A program made the position numbers and the translations under genes. Shown here piece by piece: positions 8,695 to 16,742 of a stretch of DNA of 28,930 bases. Every line of letters starts with the position of its first letter. Position 1 is the first letter of the stretch. The notes below the pieces were generated by a model. The model was not told where the DNA came from and searched no databases. It saw only the letters and a list, made by a program, of their open reading frames with translations. Source of the DNA: DATBGS01 sp036557885 (lineage in GTDB: Bacteria; Chloroflexota; Ktedonobacteria; Ktedonobacterales; DATBGS01); assembly GCA_036557885.1 (NCBI GenBank), contig DATBGS010000058.1:1-28930 (forward strand), given 5' to 3'.

Positions 8695-9588
8695 TTATGA
8701 CGCCGCAGTCATAAACGGAGCGCGCTGCTCGCGCATCAGCCAGACGTAGCCATCTTCCAGGCTCGGTTCTGCGGACGTGGCTTCCAGGCACGGCGACGGC
8801 ATGCCTACCACGCGATACTGCACCGCAGCCCCCAGGTGCAGCGTGGAAACCACCGTAAAGTCGCCCTCCGGTTTCGCGCCAGACGTGCTGAGCATCCAGA
8901 CTTTGCCCCGCGCTGCATCGAGCAGGTCGTTGGTCGTTCCCCGGAAGATCACACGCCCGCCCGTCATGATCGCCAGATTCCGGCACGTTTGGGCGATGTC
9001 TTCGACAATATGGGTGGAAAGCAAGATGGTTCGCTCGTCCGCTAGCTCCGAAAGCAGATTGCGAAAGCGGATGCGCTCTTCCGGGTCTAGCCCTACTGTC
9101 GGTTCATCCACAATCAAGAGCTGCGGGTCGTTGAGCAACGCCTGGGCGATGCCCACACGACGCTTCATGCCACTGGAAAAGGTTTTCAGCTTGCGATTGG
9201 CGACATCTACCAGCGCGACGGTCTCCAGCAGTTCCTCAACGCGCTGCTTGCGGGTCGTGCGGTCATCCATTTCTTTGAGAATGCCGATATAATCCAGAAA
9301 TTGCCGCGCCGTCAGATCAGGATACATCCCCAATTCCTGGGGCAGATAGCCCAGGCGACGCTTGATCTCGGTGCGCCCGCGCTCAGTGTTGCAATCATAG
9401 CCGCCAATCCGCACCGTTCCGCTGGTGGGCCGCAGGATGCCCGCCAGGATGCGCATCAGCGTGGTCTTGCCCGCACCATTTGGCCCCAGCAGGCCAAACA
9501 TTCCCTGCTCAATCGTCAGGTCAATACCATTTAGCGCGTGGACCTTGCCACCATACGTTTTGGTCAGTTGCTGAATAATGACTTCCAT
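8695..9588 (-). CDS. ABC transporter ATP-binding protein
   Basis: The nucleotide-binding subunit of an ABC-2-type exporter, about 297 aa. Walker A is GPNGAGKT (35-42), the Q-loop Gln84 (YLPQE), the signature FSSGMKRR (137-144, a mild variant of LSGGQ), Walker B LLIVDEP (157-163) and the switch His193 (LLSTH). The ATG at 9588 (MEVIIQQLTKTYGG) is chosen; the open frame extends 15 codons further upstream without family similarity. A C-terminal extension of about 70 residues past the ATPase core ends near the stop. It is the last gene of the seven-gene operon and the only ATPase in it, so it presumably serves all the membrane partners. Confidence 0.93.
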   Translation of the reverse strand: MEVIIQQLTKTYGGKVHALNGIDLTIEQGMFGLLGPNGAGKTTLMRILAGILRPTSGTVRIGGYDCNTERGRTEIKRRLGYLPQELGMYPDLTARQFLDYIGILKEMDDRTTRKQRVEELLETVALVDVANRKLKTFSSGMKRRVGIAQALLNDPQLLIVDEPTVGLDPEERIRFRNLLSELADERTILLSTHIVEDIAQTCRNLAIMTGGRVIFRGTTNDLLDAARGKVWMLSTSGAKPEGDFTVVSTLHLGAAVQYRVVGMPSPCLEATSAEPSLEDGYVWLMREQRAPFMTAAS

Positions 9589-9648
9589 TGATGAAGTGCC
9601 TTTCTTTCTCTCAAAACACCAGAAACTGGGCAAACAGCAAAACCATCA

Positions 9649-10359
9649 TTACCACTGTTGCCCACGCGGCGCGCGCAGCCAGAGCCATCCTTTGCTGATG
9701 AGCGCACCCAGCGTCCCGAAGCACACCGCTATTAGCGGAGCGATCAACAGGTGCGAAAAGCCCGCATCAAAGGTATTGGCGATGGCATAGGCGCCTACAT
9801 CATGCCAGCTGAGGCTTTGAAATTCCGGAGTTGCGGCGATGTCCTGCTTTAGCCGGGGCAGGGATGTATACATCAGCAGAAAGCCAAACGTCACCAGCAT
9901 GACGATGCTGTTCATGGCGCTCCAGACCGCCGCCACAATCGCCAGGGGCAGCGAGCCAGTGAGTGTGGTAGTGCGCAGGCCAGCCACGCCCCATAGCAGA
10001 AACACGCCCAGCAGCAGCGGCAGGAATACAAAAACGCTAGCTGGGGTACTCCGGTCCGCGAAGGTCTCGACAGCAAGATTCGCTATCCAAACCACTCCAC
10101 TGAGCAGCCCAAACAACGCGCCTTCACGCAGCGCTGCCTGACGCTCCAGACTGGCCGCCGAGGTCAGCCACCACCCCAGCCCGGCATACAAACAGAGCAA
10201 CACGACCGGCTCAAGCAGGTAGATGACTCCACCGGGGAGGATGACAAACACCGGATAGAGGAGCACCCGCACGCCAATCAACGCAAGGTCAACTACAATA
10301 CCCGCCAGCAGTAGCCCCCAGAGGACGCGAGCGCTAAGCCACACGGCCAGACGATTCAT
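9649..10359 (-). CDS. Multi-pass membrane protein of the ABC operon
   Basis: About 236 aa with five to six hydrophobic segments (for example LWGLLLAGIVVDLALIGVRV near the N-terminus and LIAPLIAVCFGTLGALI near the C-terminus). I do not recognise the family. AGGAGG lies eight bases before the ATG at 10359; a GTG one codon earlier is also possible. It sits 60 bases upstream of the ATPase start and about 25 after the preceding permease stop, so it is cotranscribed with them. Its likely role is an accessory or permease component, inferred only from position and hydrophobicity. Confidence 0.75.
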   Translation of the reverse strand: MNRLAVWLSARVLWGLLLAGIVVDLALIGVRVLLYPVFVILPGGVIYLLEPVVLLCLYAGLGWWLTSAASLERQAALREGALFGLLSGVVWIANLAVETFADRSTPASVFVFLPLLLGVFLLWGVAGLRTTTLTGSLPLAIVAAVWSAMNSIVMLVTFGFLLMYTSLPRLKQDIAATPEFQSLSWHDVGAYAIANTFDAGFSHLLIAPLIAVCFGTLGALISKGWLWLRAPRGQQW

Positions 10360-10384
10360 CACAAATACCTCCTATCCTGTCGCA

Positions 10385-11149
10385 CTACGCCCGCGCCTGC
10401 TGCCAGGCGAGATAGCGCGATCCGCCAACTACGGCTACTACCACCCCAACCAGCATCAAGAGGGTGCTGAATAGCGCATCCTGGAGGCTGGCGTGAAATG
10501 TTGGATCGTTGATGCCAAAGAACCCGCCGGCCCGGTATTCCCCTACCGGGGTGAGGAGAGTGTGGCTCAGTGTGGGGACACCCAGCGTCAGCGGCAGATC
10601 ATTGCCCCACAAGTAATAGCCAGTAAACAGGAATTGATACAATGGAACCCAGATGAGGATAGGAAGGACCATAGAAAACGCCCCAATGCAGAGCAGGCCA
10701 GGCAGATTAATCGCGGCAAAGGCCGGAAGCGCCCACCAGAATACCTGGGAGTCATACGATTGAGAGAAGACATAACCAAGCCCGCAGAGGTAAATGAGGA
10801 AGAGAGGCAGAATCGTCGCCAGGGCACACCCCAGGTACTTCCCCCAAAGACGCGCAGCAAAGGAGCCGGGCAAGGTGCTCAACAATTCCTGGAATTTCGT
10901 TCGCCTGTCGCGCACCAGGCGATCAGCCAGGATGATTCCAAAGCCAACCGGTAACAAGAAGTTCGCGTGGAGCGCCCAGAGAATGGCAACGTCTCTCCCT
11001 GGCCTGATGACCAGATCATGCCACTCATTGGCCCCCGCCAGGAAGGTGATGCTGGAGACAAGCACCAGCGTCAGCCAGACCGACCAGCGCCGCACTTGCA
11101 TCCGAAACTCGTAGCGCAACGTGCCGCCGACAATATGCCAATGTTTCAT
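10385..11149 (-). CDS. ABC-2-like permease, duplicate A
   Basis: A 254-aa membrane protein with about six transmembrane segments. Its N-terminus (IVGGTLRYEFRMQVRRWSVW) and internal motifs (GFGIILADRLVRDRRTKFQEL, WGKYLG, ILIWVPLYQFLFTGYYLWG, YRAGGFFG) match the next gene upstream almost position for position, so the two are paralogues from a tandem duplication. The cytoplasmic loop after the second or third segment (DRLVRDRRTKFQELLSTLPGS) is typical of ABC-2 permeases. GAGGGG precedes the ATG. Probably forms a homo- or heterodimer with its paralogue. Confidence 0.83.
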   Translation of the reverse strand: MKHWHIVGGTLRYEFRMQVRRWSVWLTLVLVSSITFLAGANEWHDLVIRPGRDVAILWALHANFLLPVGFGIILADRLVRDRRTKFQELLSTLPGSFAARLWGKYLGCALATILPLFLIYLCGLGYVFSQSYDSQVFWWALPAFAAINLPGLLCIGAFSMVLPILIWVPLYQFLFTGYYLWGNDLPLTLGVPTLSHTLLTPVGEYRAGGFFGINDPTFHASLQDALFSTLLMLVGVVVAVVGGSRYLAWQQARA

Positions 11150-11164
11150 AGATCAACCCCTCTG

Positions 11165-11950
11165 CTACGCCTGCATCCGCTGCCAGGCGAGATAGCCCCA
11201 GAGAGCAAACAAGGCTATGGCCGCGCAGGCAAACATCAGGACGGTACTCGCAATGGCTTCCGCAAGGGTGGCATGAATAAAGAGGTCATACTGGACGCCA
11301 AAGAACCCACCAGCTCTGAAGACGCCTCCCGACGTGAGGACCGTCCCACAGAGGGTAGGGATGCCAGAGAAGCCGACAGCATAAAATGAAATTCCCCAAA
11401 AGTAGTAGCCGATGAATAAAAATTGATAGAGAGGTACCCAGAGGACAGCCGGACAGGCCAGGGAGAACGCGCCGACAAAGATCAGGCTGGGAATCGTGAC
11501 AGCCAGAAAGGCTGGTAGCGCCAGCCAGAGGTCTTGAACGCTCTGCAATCTGACGATAATGTAGACCAGGCCGACAAGATAACAGAGGAGAATAGGCACA
11601 GCGGTTCCCAACATACTCCCCAGGTACTTCCCCAGTAATCGGGCGCCGGGCGAGCCTGAAAACGCGCCAAACAGCTCATTCATTTTCGTGCGCTTGTTAC
11701 GAGGCAGGCGGTCGGCCAGTAAGAGGCCAAAGCCGAGAGAGAGACTCCAGTTGGTGGAAACGGTCCAATCAATGACAGCTTCCTTTGGAATCAGGCTCAA
11801 AATACGATCCCATCCGTGTTGTGCATTGTAGAAGCTGGCAAAGACTGCCACTACACTTAACGCCAACAGCACGACCCAGACAGACCCACGGTGCATCTGC
11901 ATTGAAAACTCGTAACGTAGTGCGCCACCAACAATAGAGAGTTGTCGCAT
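11165..11950 (-). CDS. ABC-2-like permease, duplicate B
   Basis: A 261-aa paralogue of the preceding permease. Shared landmarks are IVGGALRYEFSMQMHRGSVW at the N-terminus, ADRLPRNKRTKMNELFGAFSGS in the cytoplasmic loop, LLGKYLG, VLWVPLYQFLFIGYYFWG, and FRAGGFFG. The C-terminus LWGYLAWQRMQA mirrors SRYLAWQQARA of the other copy. GGAGGA within the end of the upstream gene serves the ATG at 11950, which is only three bases from the upstream stop, so translation is likely coupled. Its substrate is unknown. Confidence 0.83.
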   Translation of the reverse strand: MRQLSIVGGALRYEFSMQMHRGSVWVVLLALSVVAVFASFYNAQHGWDRILSLIPKEAVIDWTVSTNWSLSLGFGLLLADRLPRNKRTKMNELFGAFSGSPGARLLGKYLGSMLGTAVPILLCYLVGLVYIIVRLQSVQDLWLALPAFLAVTIPSLIFVGAFSLACPAVLWVPLYQFLFIGYYFWGISFYAVGFSGIPTLCGTVLTSGGVFRAGGFFGVQYDLFIHATLAEAIASTVLMFACAAIALFALWGYLAWQRMQA

Positions 11951-11953
11951 AGA

Positions 11954-12655
11954 TCAAGCATCCTCCATTTCCAATCTCCATTCACTATTGCGTAAGAAAA
12001 ACCAGACGGCGACAAAGCAGGCCAGAGCTAAACCAATCAGCGTCAGGCGATTGATGAGCCAGTATGAGGCATCCGGCACGTAGAGCGTGGCGAAGAGAAA
12101 CCAGGGCTGCATCCATCCCGTCGTGAGAAAGTAGCCGTGCAGCAGAAGCTCGCCAATCCAGAAGCCACCGAGGACCACCCCAGCAGCCGCAGAGCTGCGC
12201 AGCAGCAGCGCCAGAATCGCACCTACCCCGGCAAACCAGAACGTGGGCGCCAGCCAGAGTAACTGACCGATGCCCAACGGCTTGGAGAGTGCCCAGGGCG
12301 TGAGCAGATGAAGAAGCAGCGTGGTGACAATTGCTACCACGGCTGTCCAGCCGCCGATCACCGCATAGCGGCGCAGGGCGGTAACCCGATAGGGCGTTGG
12401 TATAGTGAGTTGGAGTTCAATGGCGGTATCGTGCACTGTCACCCAGGCGATGAGCATGCCAGCAGCCAGCGACAGGCCGGACTCAAGACCAGCGGAGAGG
12501 AGTGTTCCAATCACCGACTGCCTGGCATTGCCCACCGACATCAGCGCGCCCAGACCATCGTAGAGGCCAATTACGAACAACGGCGTAAACAGGACCAGGA
12601 AACCCATCGCGCGCAGTTCATGGCGCAACACATCCAGACTCAGAAACTTCTTCAT
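11954..12655 (-). CDS. Multi-pass membrane protein, third ABC-2-like component
   Basis: About 233 aa with six hydrophobic segments (FLVLFTPLFVIGLYDGL, SLAAGMLIAWVTV, YAVIGGWTAVVAIVTTLLL, and others). The ATG at 12655 (MKKFLSLDVLRHELRAMGF) is preceded by a GAGGGAT site; the frame is open further upstream but that part is shadow of the preceding gene. A conserved-looking HDTAIELQLTIPTPYRVTALRRY loop resembles the export-permease coupling loop region (DPRLELALSAPTSS) of the anti-sigma fusion upstream. It begins 28 bases after the stop of that gene. Confidence 0.78.
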   Translation of the reverse strand: MKKFLSLDVLRHELRAMGFLVLFTPLFVIGLYDGLGALMSVGNARQSVIGTLLSAGLESGLSLAAGMLIAWVTVHDTAIELQLTIPTPYRVTALRRYAVIGGWTAVVAIVTTLLLHLLTPWALSKPLGIGQLLWLAPTFWFAGVGAILALLLRSSAAAGVVLGGFWIGELLLHGYFLTTGWMQPWFLFATLYVPDASYWLINRLTLIGLALACFVAVWFFLRNSEWRLEMEDA

Positions 12656-12683
12656 CTCGTATCCCTCGAAGTCGAGCGCGTTT

Positions 12684-13601
12684 TCAATCGCTGGCAATGC
12701 GCTCCTGGCGTGGTGCGTAGATGAGCGACAGCGCCAGCAATGCCAGGGCCAGCACAATCACCAGCGGATTGGTTTGCCAGAGACTATTCAAGGGCGCAGC
12801 AGCAACACGCCAGGCACTCTCAAGCGAACCTTGAGCAAGCAGATGGGCAAGCGCCAGACTCAGCGCACCTGTCAGGGCGGCCAGTGTCCCCAGCACCAGC
12901 GAAAGCAGCATGCTTAGCGCCGTAACCAACAGCATCGGGCCAAACCAGAGCGCTCCCGCTGCCCAGAAGTTTCCCCCAAAGATGAGCGTCAGCAGGGCTG
13001 TCGCGGCCAGGGAAACTGCCAGATCATAACCAAGAATAAGTGCCAGGCGACTCAGCAGGACCATTCGGGACGAGGTTGGCGCCGAAAGCGCCAACTCCAG
13101 GCGCGGATCGGCCTCCGGCTGATAGATTGTGAGGACACTGTTTCCAGCTACAAGCGGGGCAAAAAAGGCAAAAACAACTTCAGCGACGTTTGTGCCAGGC
13201 GTCAGAAACGCAGAGATACAACCAAACAGCAGCACAGCGATAGTGGCCGCAGAGGTCAGCCAGATGCCCTTACGCACCAGCGGTGTTTGGGCACGCAGCA
13301 CATGCCCACTATGCAGCAGCCAACGCAGGGCGAGCTGGCGCCGCGTGGCAGTCTGCGGAGCTGGCATGTCGAGCCTGGCCCAGACCCCTTCCAGCAGCGC
13401 ACCAGATGGGCCCGGGAGCGCAGCAACTCCAAGTCTGGTTGCTTCTTGGATCATCTCCCACGCTGCCAACTCCTCCTGACAGTTCTGGCACGCTGCCAGA
13501 TGCTCGCGCACACGTCTGACCAGTTTCGCCTCAACCGTGCTATTGAGATAGGCAGGCAAGAGATCAAGAATATATTGGCAATCGGAGGTCTCTGTGCTCA
13601 T
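12684..13601 (-). CDS. Zinc-finger anti-sigma domain fused to a multi-pass membrane protein
   Basis: About 305 aa. Residues 1-45 form a zinc-binding anti-sigma (ZAS-like) domain: Cys8-x25-His34-x3-Cys38-x2-Cys41 (EHLAACQNCQEEL), with a Cys in place of the more usual first His. Residues from about 110 onward make a six-segment membrane domain resembling an ABC-2 permease, with a cytoplasmic-loop-like stretch YQPEADPRLELALSAPTSSR. The start overlaps the sigma gene stop by four bases (ATGA), with GAGGAGGTGG upstream, so the pair is translationally coupled. By family logic the N-terminus holds the ECF sigma factor at the membrane until a signal releases it. The membrane half may sense, transport or both; that part is inference. 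Confidence 0.85.
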   Translation of the reverse strand: MSTETSDCQYILDLLPAYLNSTVEAKLVRRVREHLAACQNCQEELAAWEMIQEATRLGVAALPGPSGALLEGVWARLDMPAPQTATRRQLALRWLLHSGHVLRAQTPLVRKGIWLTSAATIAVLLFGCISAFLTPGTNVAEVVFAFFAPLVAGNSVLTIYQPEADPRLELALSAPTSSRMVLLSRLALILGYDLAVSLAATALLTLIFGGNFWAAGALWFGPMLLVTALSMLLSLVLGTLAALTGALSLALAHLLAQGSLESAWRVAAAPLNSLWQTNPLVIVLALALLALSLIYAPRQERIASD

Positions 13602-14179
13602 CGTTCCACCTCCTCTCTTGCCTCGAGCCTCAGGCGCAGCGCGCGTTTGGCGTTGCTCAGGCGGCTCTTTACCGTGCCGATAGGAATGCCTAGCGTCTGG
13701 GAGAGCTCCACATAGGAAAGCTCATGCACAAAGGTCAGCACCAGGATTTCACGGTGCACCGGCGCCAGGTGGTTGATCGCCGCGACCAGTTCGTCGCGGC
13801 TCGCTCTGGCAAGCGTGAGGGCCTCTGGCTCTTGGTCTGTTGTCGGCAGGGCCTGCAGTTCAGATGCATCGGCCAGGGGCAGGCCACGCTGGCGCAACGT
13901 GTTGTGCGCCTGGCGGCGGGCGATGCCCAGCAGCCAGGTTTGCACCGATGAGCGCCTCTGAAAGCTGCGCGCGCTCTGCCAGACGGCGACCAGCGTATCT
14001 TGCAGCAGCTCTTCCGCCAGGCCGTAATCCGGCGTCAGATGCAGCAGAAAGCGAAAGAGCGGCTGGCGATAGCGCAGGTAGAGGTTGTCCAGCGCCTCCC
14101 GGTCGCCCGCCGCGATGCGTGTGATCATTTGCTGGTCCTGCTCAGCCAGGGATTCTCTCATGCACCCTTTCCTCTGCAT
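13598..14179 (-). CDS. ECF-family RNA polymerase sigma factor
   Basis: About 193 aa with region 2 (LYLRYRQPLFRFLLHLTPDY through SSVQTWLLGIARRQAHNTLR) and region 4 (LAPVHREILVLTFVHELSYVELSQTLGIPIGTVKSRLSNAKRALR). Region 3 is absent, as expected for ECF factors. I prefer the ATG at 14179 because GGAGG lies seven bases upstream; GTG at 14194 and ATG at 14161 (with AGGAAAGG) are alternatives. It heads a seven-gene operon and overlaps the anti-sigma fusion gene by four bases. Such pairs usually autoregulate their own promoter. Confidence 0.95.
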   Translation of the reverse strand: MQRKGCMRESLAEQDQQMITRIAAGDREALDNLYLRYRQPLFRFLLHLTPDYGLAEELLQDTLVAVWQSARSFQRRSSVQTWLLGIARRQAHNTLRQRGLPLADASELQALPTTDQEPEALTLARASRDELVAAINHLAPVHREILVLTFVHELSYVELSQTLGIPIGTVKSRLSNAKRALRLRLEAREEVER

Positions 14180-14199
14180 GGCTGCATCCTCCACAGCCT

Positions 14200-14233
14200 C
14201 TCACCTACTCTCTAGATCATAGAGCCTGGTTCC
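14200..14233 (-). promoter_or_regulatory. Possible ECF-type promoter for the sigma/ABC operon
   Basis: GGAACC, the classic ECF -35 motif, is read on the minus strand at 14233-14228, about 50 bases ahead of the sigma gene start. An AGTAG-like stretch lies around 16-17 bases further on, but no canonical -10 (such as CGTC) is seen, so the assignment rests mainly on the -35 match and the position. Confidence 0.3.
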
Positions 14234-14320
14234 AGAGAAAGAGTAGCACCAAAGAGCGGAAAGGTTCACTCAGGCTCCTCCCAGCTAACAAGAACAGAAA
14301 CCTCTCGGTATATGCTGCTC

Positions 14321-14420
14321 CCTGTCCTGGCTACTTTCATCATCGGCCACAACTACTAGCTGGTCCCATCGTGCTCAATAACCTCTTTTTTGCCAGGACG
14401 ACGAAAGTAGCCAGGACAGG
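14321..14420. repeat. MITE-like element with 18-bp perfect inverted arms
   Basis: CCTGTCCTGGCTACTTTC at 14321-14338 is exactly complementary to 14403-14420. Allowing one mismatch, the arms extend to 21 bases (14321-14341 and 14400-14420). It lies upstream of the sigma-factor operon, with no gene inside the 100 bases. It is the best-preserved member of the family seen also at 5468, 8545 and 20157. Confidence 0.8.
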
Positions 14421-14421
14421 C

Positions 14422-14455
14422 AAAAAACGAGCCCCAAAACGGCTTCGCTGGGGCT
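14422..14455 (-). terminator. Rho-independent terminator, minus strand
   Basis: On the minus strand, AGCCCCA pairs with TGGGGCT around a 12-base loop (arms at 14449-14455 and 14430-14436). It is followed within two bases by six Ts (complement of 14422-14427). It would stop leftward transcription from the truncated GH130 gene before the sigma-factor operon. Confidence 0.65.
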
Positions 14456-14642
14456 TGGCGAATTATCCCCTCTATCTCATTGGAGCACCATGTTCGGGGA
14501 AGGATCGAGGGAGCGTGCTGGACAGTGCCCTTGTTGGAGCCGGATGAGGAAAGGGGCACCACTGTGGAGCGTTGATGCAGCCAGGTTGTCACACATCTTC
14601 ATGCGGATTGCGGAACAACAAAAGCAGCAGAGCGTGAACCCT

Positions 14643-14796
14643 GCTGCTATCTGGCTTCAAAGCAAGCGAGCCGGCGGCGGAACCGACGGGCATCAACACC
14701 GCTACCAGATAATGTTTTGTTACAAGCGGGCTATTGCGCTTTGGTTGCTCCACCCTGGTACTTGTGCGTTCATTCTCTCACTATTGCCCAGCTTTT
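14643..14796 (+). repeat. 5'-truncated copy R2 of the ~285-bp intergenic repeat
   Basis: It contains only the 3' half. TATCTGG (14645-14651) pairs with CCAGATA (14702-14708). Then come AACCGACGGGCATCAAC (14678-14694), TGTTACAAG (14715-14723) and CAGCTTTTGCT (14786-14796). The distance from the AACCGACGGG block to CAGCTTTTGCT is 108 bases, against 109 and 111 in the other copies. It lies immediately next to the broken 3' end of the GH130-like gene. Confidence 0.75.
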
Positions 14797-14858
14797 GCTC
14801 GCTCTCCTGCCCTGCTCGCACCTGCCTCCTCACCGAAGAGGGAGTAACAGGGCAGTGA

Positions 14859-15515
14859 TCAATGGCGCCTGTTCCCAACGCTCCGGACGCAATTTCCGCC
14901 CATTACGGGCACAATCAAGTGTACCGTCCCATCGGCCTGCGCCACCAGATAGGTGGGACGGTGAAGAAGCGCAAAACTTCTGTGCCCGTGCTCGTCGATG
15001 ACCACGTCTGGAATCAGCAAGCCATCTTTGTTGCCATAGCACTGAAAATCGACCGGACAACTGGGAGCAAAGCGCAGCACGCCCAGGCGCTGCCAGGTGA
15101 ACAGGTCGTAGGAAATGGCAAGGGCGATGCGGGGGCCTAGCAAGGTGTACGCGGTGTAGGTCATCACATAGCGATCGAGCAGCCGTACATACGAGATGCG
15201 CGGGTCTTCGCACCCGCCCCCGGATTTGGGGTTGCGCTCATAGGGTTCGGTGGGTTCAAGGGCTATCCCTAAACGTTGAATACCGGAGGGCTTGCCCTGG
15301 GCATCGAACAGAACACGCGCCATCCCGATCCGGGAGAAATTCCCTTCAGCCACCAGGCGCGGGAACAGATACAGTTGCCCATCTCGTCCACGAGCGGCGG
15401 CAGGGTTCAAGATGCCCCAGGCTTCGCGGGGATCGCCTGGCGTGGGCTGTGCTATGATGCCCAGGCGCTGCAAGCCGAAGCTGGTTTCGGGCATGTGAGA
15501 GGTGGTCTGCTGCAT
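14859..15515 (-). pseudogene. C-terminally truncated GH130-like glycosidase/phosphorylase
   Basis: About 218 aa resembling the N-terminal two-thirds of a GH130 beta-propeller enzyme (mannoside phosphorylase/hydrolase family). Motifs are WGILNPAAARGRDGQLYLFPR, then GGGCEDPRISYVRLLDRYVM (the EDPR motif of the active site), then AISYDLFTWQRLGV, then GLLIPDVV and FALLHRPTY. GAGG lies six bases before the ATG at 15515. Family members are commonly 300 or more residues, and the last ~30 residues here (from LVAQADGTVHLI) no longer look like the family. The break coincides with repeat R2, so the gene was probably cut by a rearrangement there. Confidence 0.65.
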
Positions 15516-15804
15516 GATGGTCCTCGCTTTGCTTCTCACCTTTGCAAGAACAGCACCTGTGGAAGAAGCGGCGCACCGTGTTTGCCAACTTCTGGAGCAC
15601 ACGCACCGTCCGCTGTTCGAGTGCTCCACGAACCTTTGTGTAGGATCGGCTACAGCAAAGTTGATCGTTTTGACCTATACCTCTCTTGAGCAGGCTTTTC
15701 TTCCCGCTGCCTGAGGAAACAAGGGAATCTGTGACAAACAAGGTGGCCAGGAGGAAGGAGCAAGGCACTGAGTAACGAGCCGCCCAAGAGAAAGCAGATA
15801 AGCG

Positions 15805-16197
15805 ATGAATCAGAGCCAGCGTAACCAGCGCCTGGAGTCCATGGGTCATCTCGATCTGCTCACTGGAGGCATTGTGGTGCTCACCCTGGCAACGGCTTTA
15901 ATCCACCTCTGGCTTGGTCTCGCGCTTGGGCCACCAGGACTCAAGCCGTTTCCGCTGCTGTTCTCCCTCAATGCGCTGGGCTCTCTCATCCTGATCGTGG
16001 CACTCTCCCTTCCATCGCTGCGCTCCATTCAGCCGCACATTCGCTGGCTTCTCATCTGCTATACAGGACTCACCATCCTGATGTGGGTGCTTTTAGCACC
16101 TGACCGTGATTTGCCAGGGTATGTCGATAAAGCCCTTGAAGGCGTGCTCATCGTCCTGCTGGTTCTGGACCATCGGCGATCAGCAGTTTACGGATAA
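15805..16197 (+). CDS. Small four-helix membrane protein
   Basis: 130 aa with four hydrophobic segments (LLTGGIVVLTLATALIHLWL, FPLLFSLNALGSLILIVAL, WLLICYTGLTILMWVLL, VDKALEGVLIVLLVL) and a short charged N-terminus. I do not recognise a named family; similar small membrane proteins are common near metal or redox genes, which is only suggestive. The ribosome site before 15805 is weak. Same strand as, and about 550 bases upstream of, the metal ATPase. Confidence 0.65.
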   Translation: MNQSQRNQRLESMGHLDLLTGGIVVLTLATALIHLWLGLALGPPGLKPFPLLFSLNALGSLILIVALSLPSLRSIQPHIRWLLICYTGLTILMWVLLAPDRDLPGYVDKALEGVLIVLLVLDHRRSAVYG

Positions 16198-16742
16198 CCC
16201 CATCTGAATTTGCAGCCTTTTTCACTCTTCTTCAGTGCTGACATCCAGGTGCATTCTCTATAGGATGGGGAAGAAGTGGAGCGCCGCCAGTGGCACCTGT
16301 GCAAGAGGGAACATCCTGGCAGTGCTGCCTTGCGACGGGCACCATGCTGCTGCTTGTTCCTTGAAGTGGCCCAGGTGGGAATGGCCAACCTCTCTTCTGC
16401 CTTCTCTCTTTCATCGCTTTGCTCTGCACTTTGTCTGGCCGTATATTTGGAGTGCCGCGAGTTCCTCAGCGTGCAGCCTCGGCAGCATTGGCTTGATTTC
16501 CAACAGGTGCAAAGGGGGATGTTTTCCTGAAAGTCACTCTGGATAACCTTCATCGTGACCCAAATTTGCTATCTTTGGGGAAGAGCCAGGAGATGTGCCT
16601 CCCTGATGAAAAAGTTTCTCCCCTGCTGCTCCCGCTCTGCGCTTCTGGCGGGAATAATAGGTGCAGGGCATGACATACCGGTGAGGGTGATACCCATGAC
16701 TGTTCACGCCCACCAGAGATCAGCTAGAATGGACCTGTTCCT
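16198..16742. other. Non-coding stretch upstream of the metal ATPase
   Basis: No gene is supported; short open frames on both strands have no family-like sequence. The last 80 bases hold two ATACC motifs (CATACCGG and GATACCCATG, about 16690) that could belong to a metal-responsive operator, but no clear palindrome is present. Confidence 0.35.
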
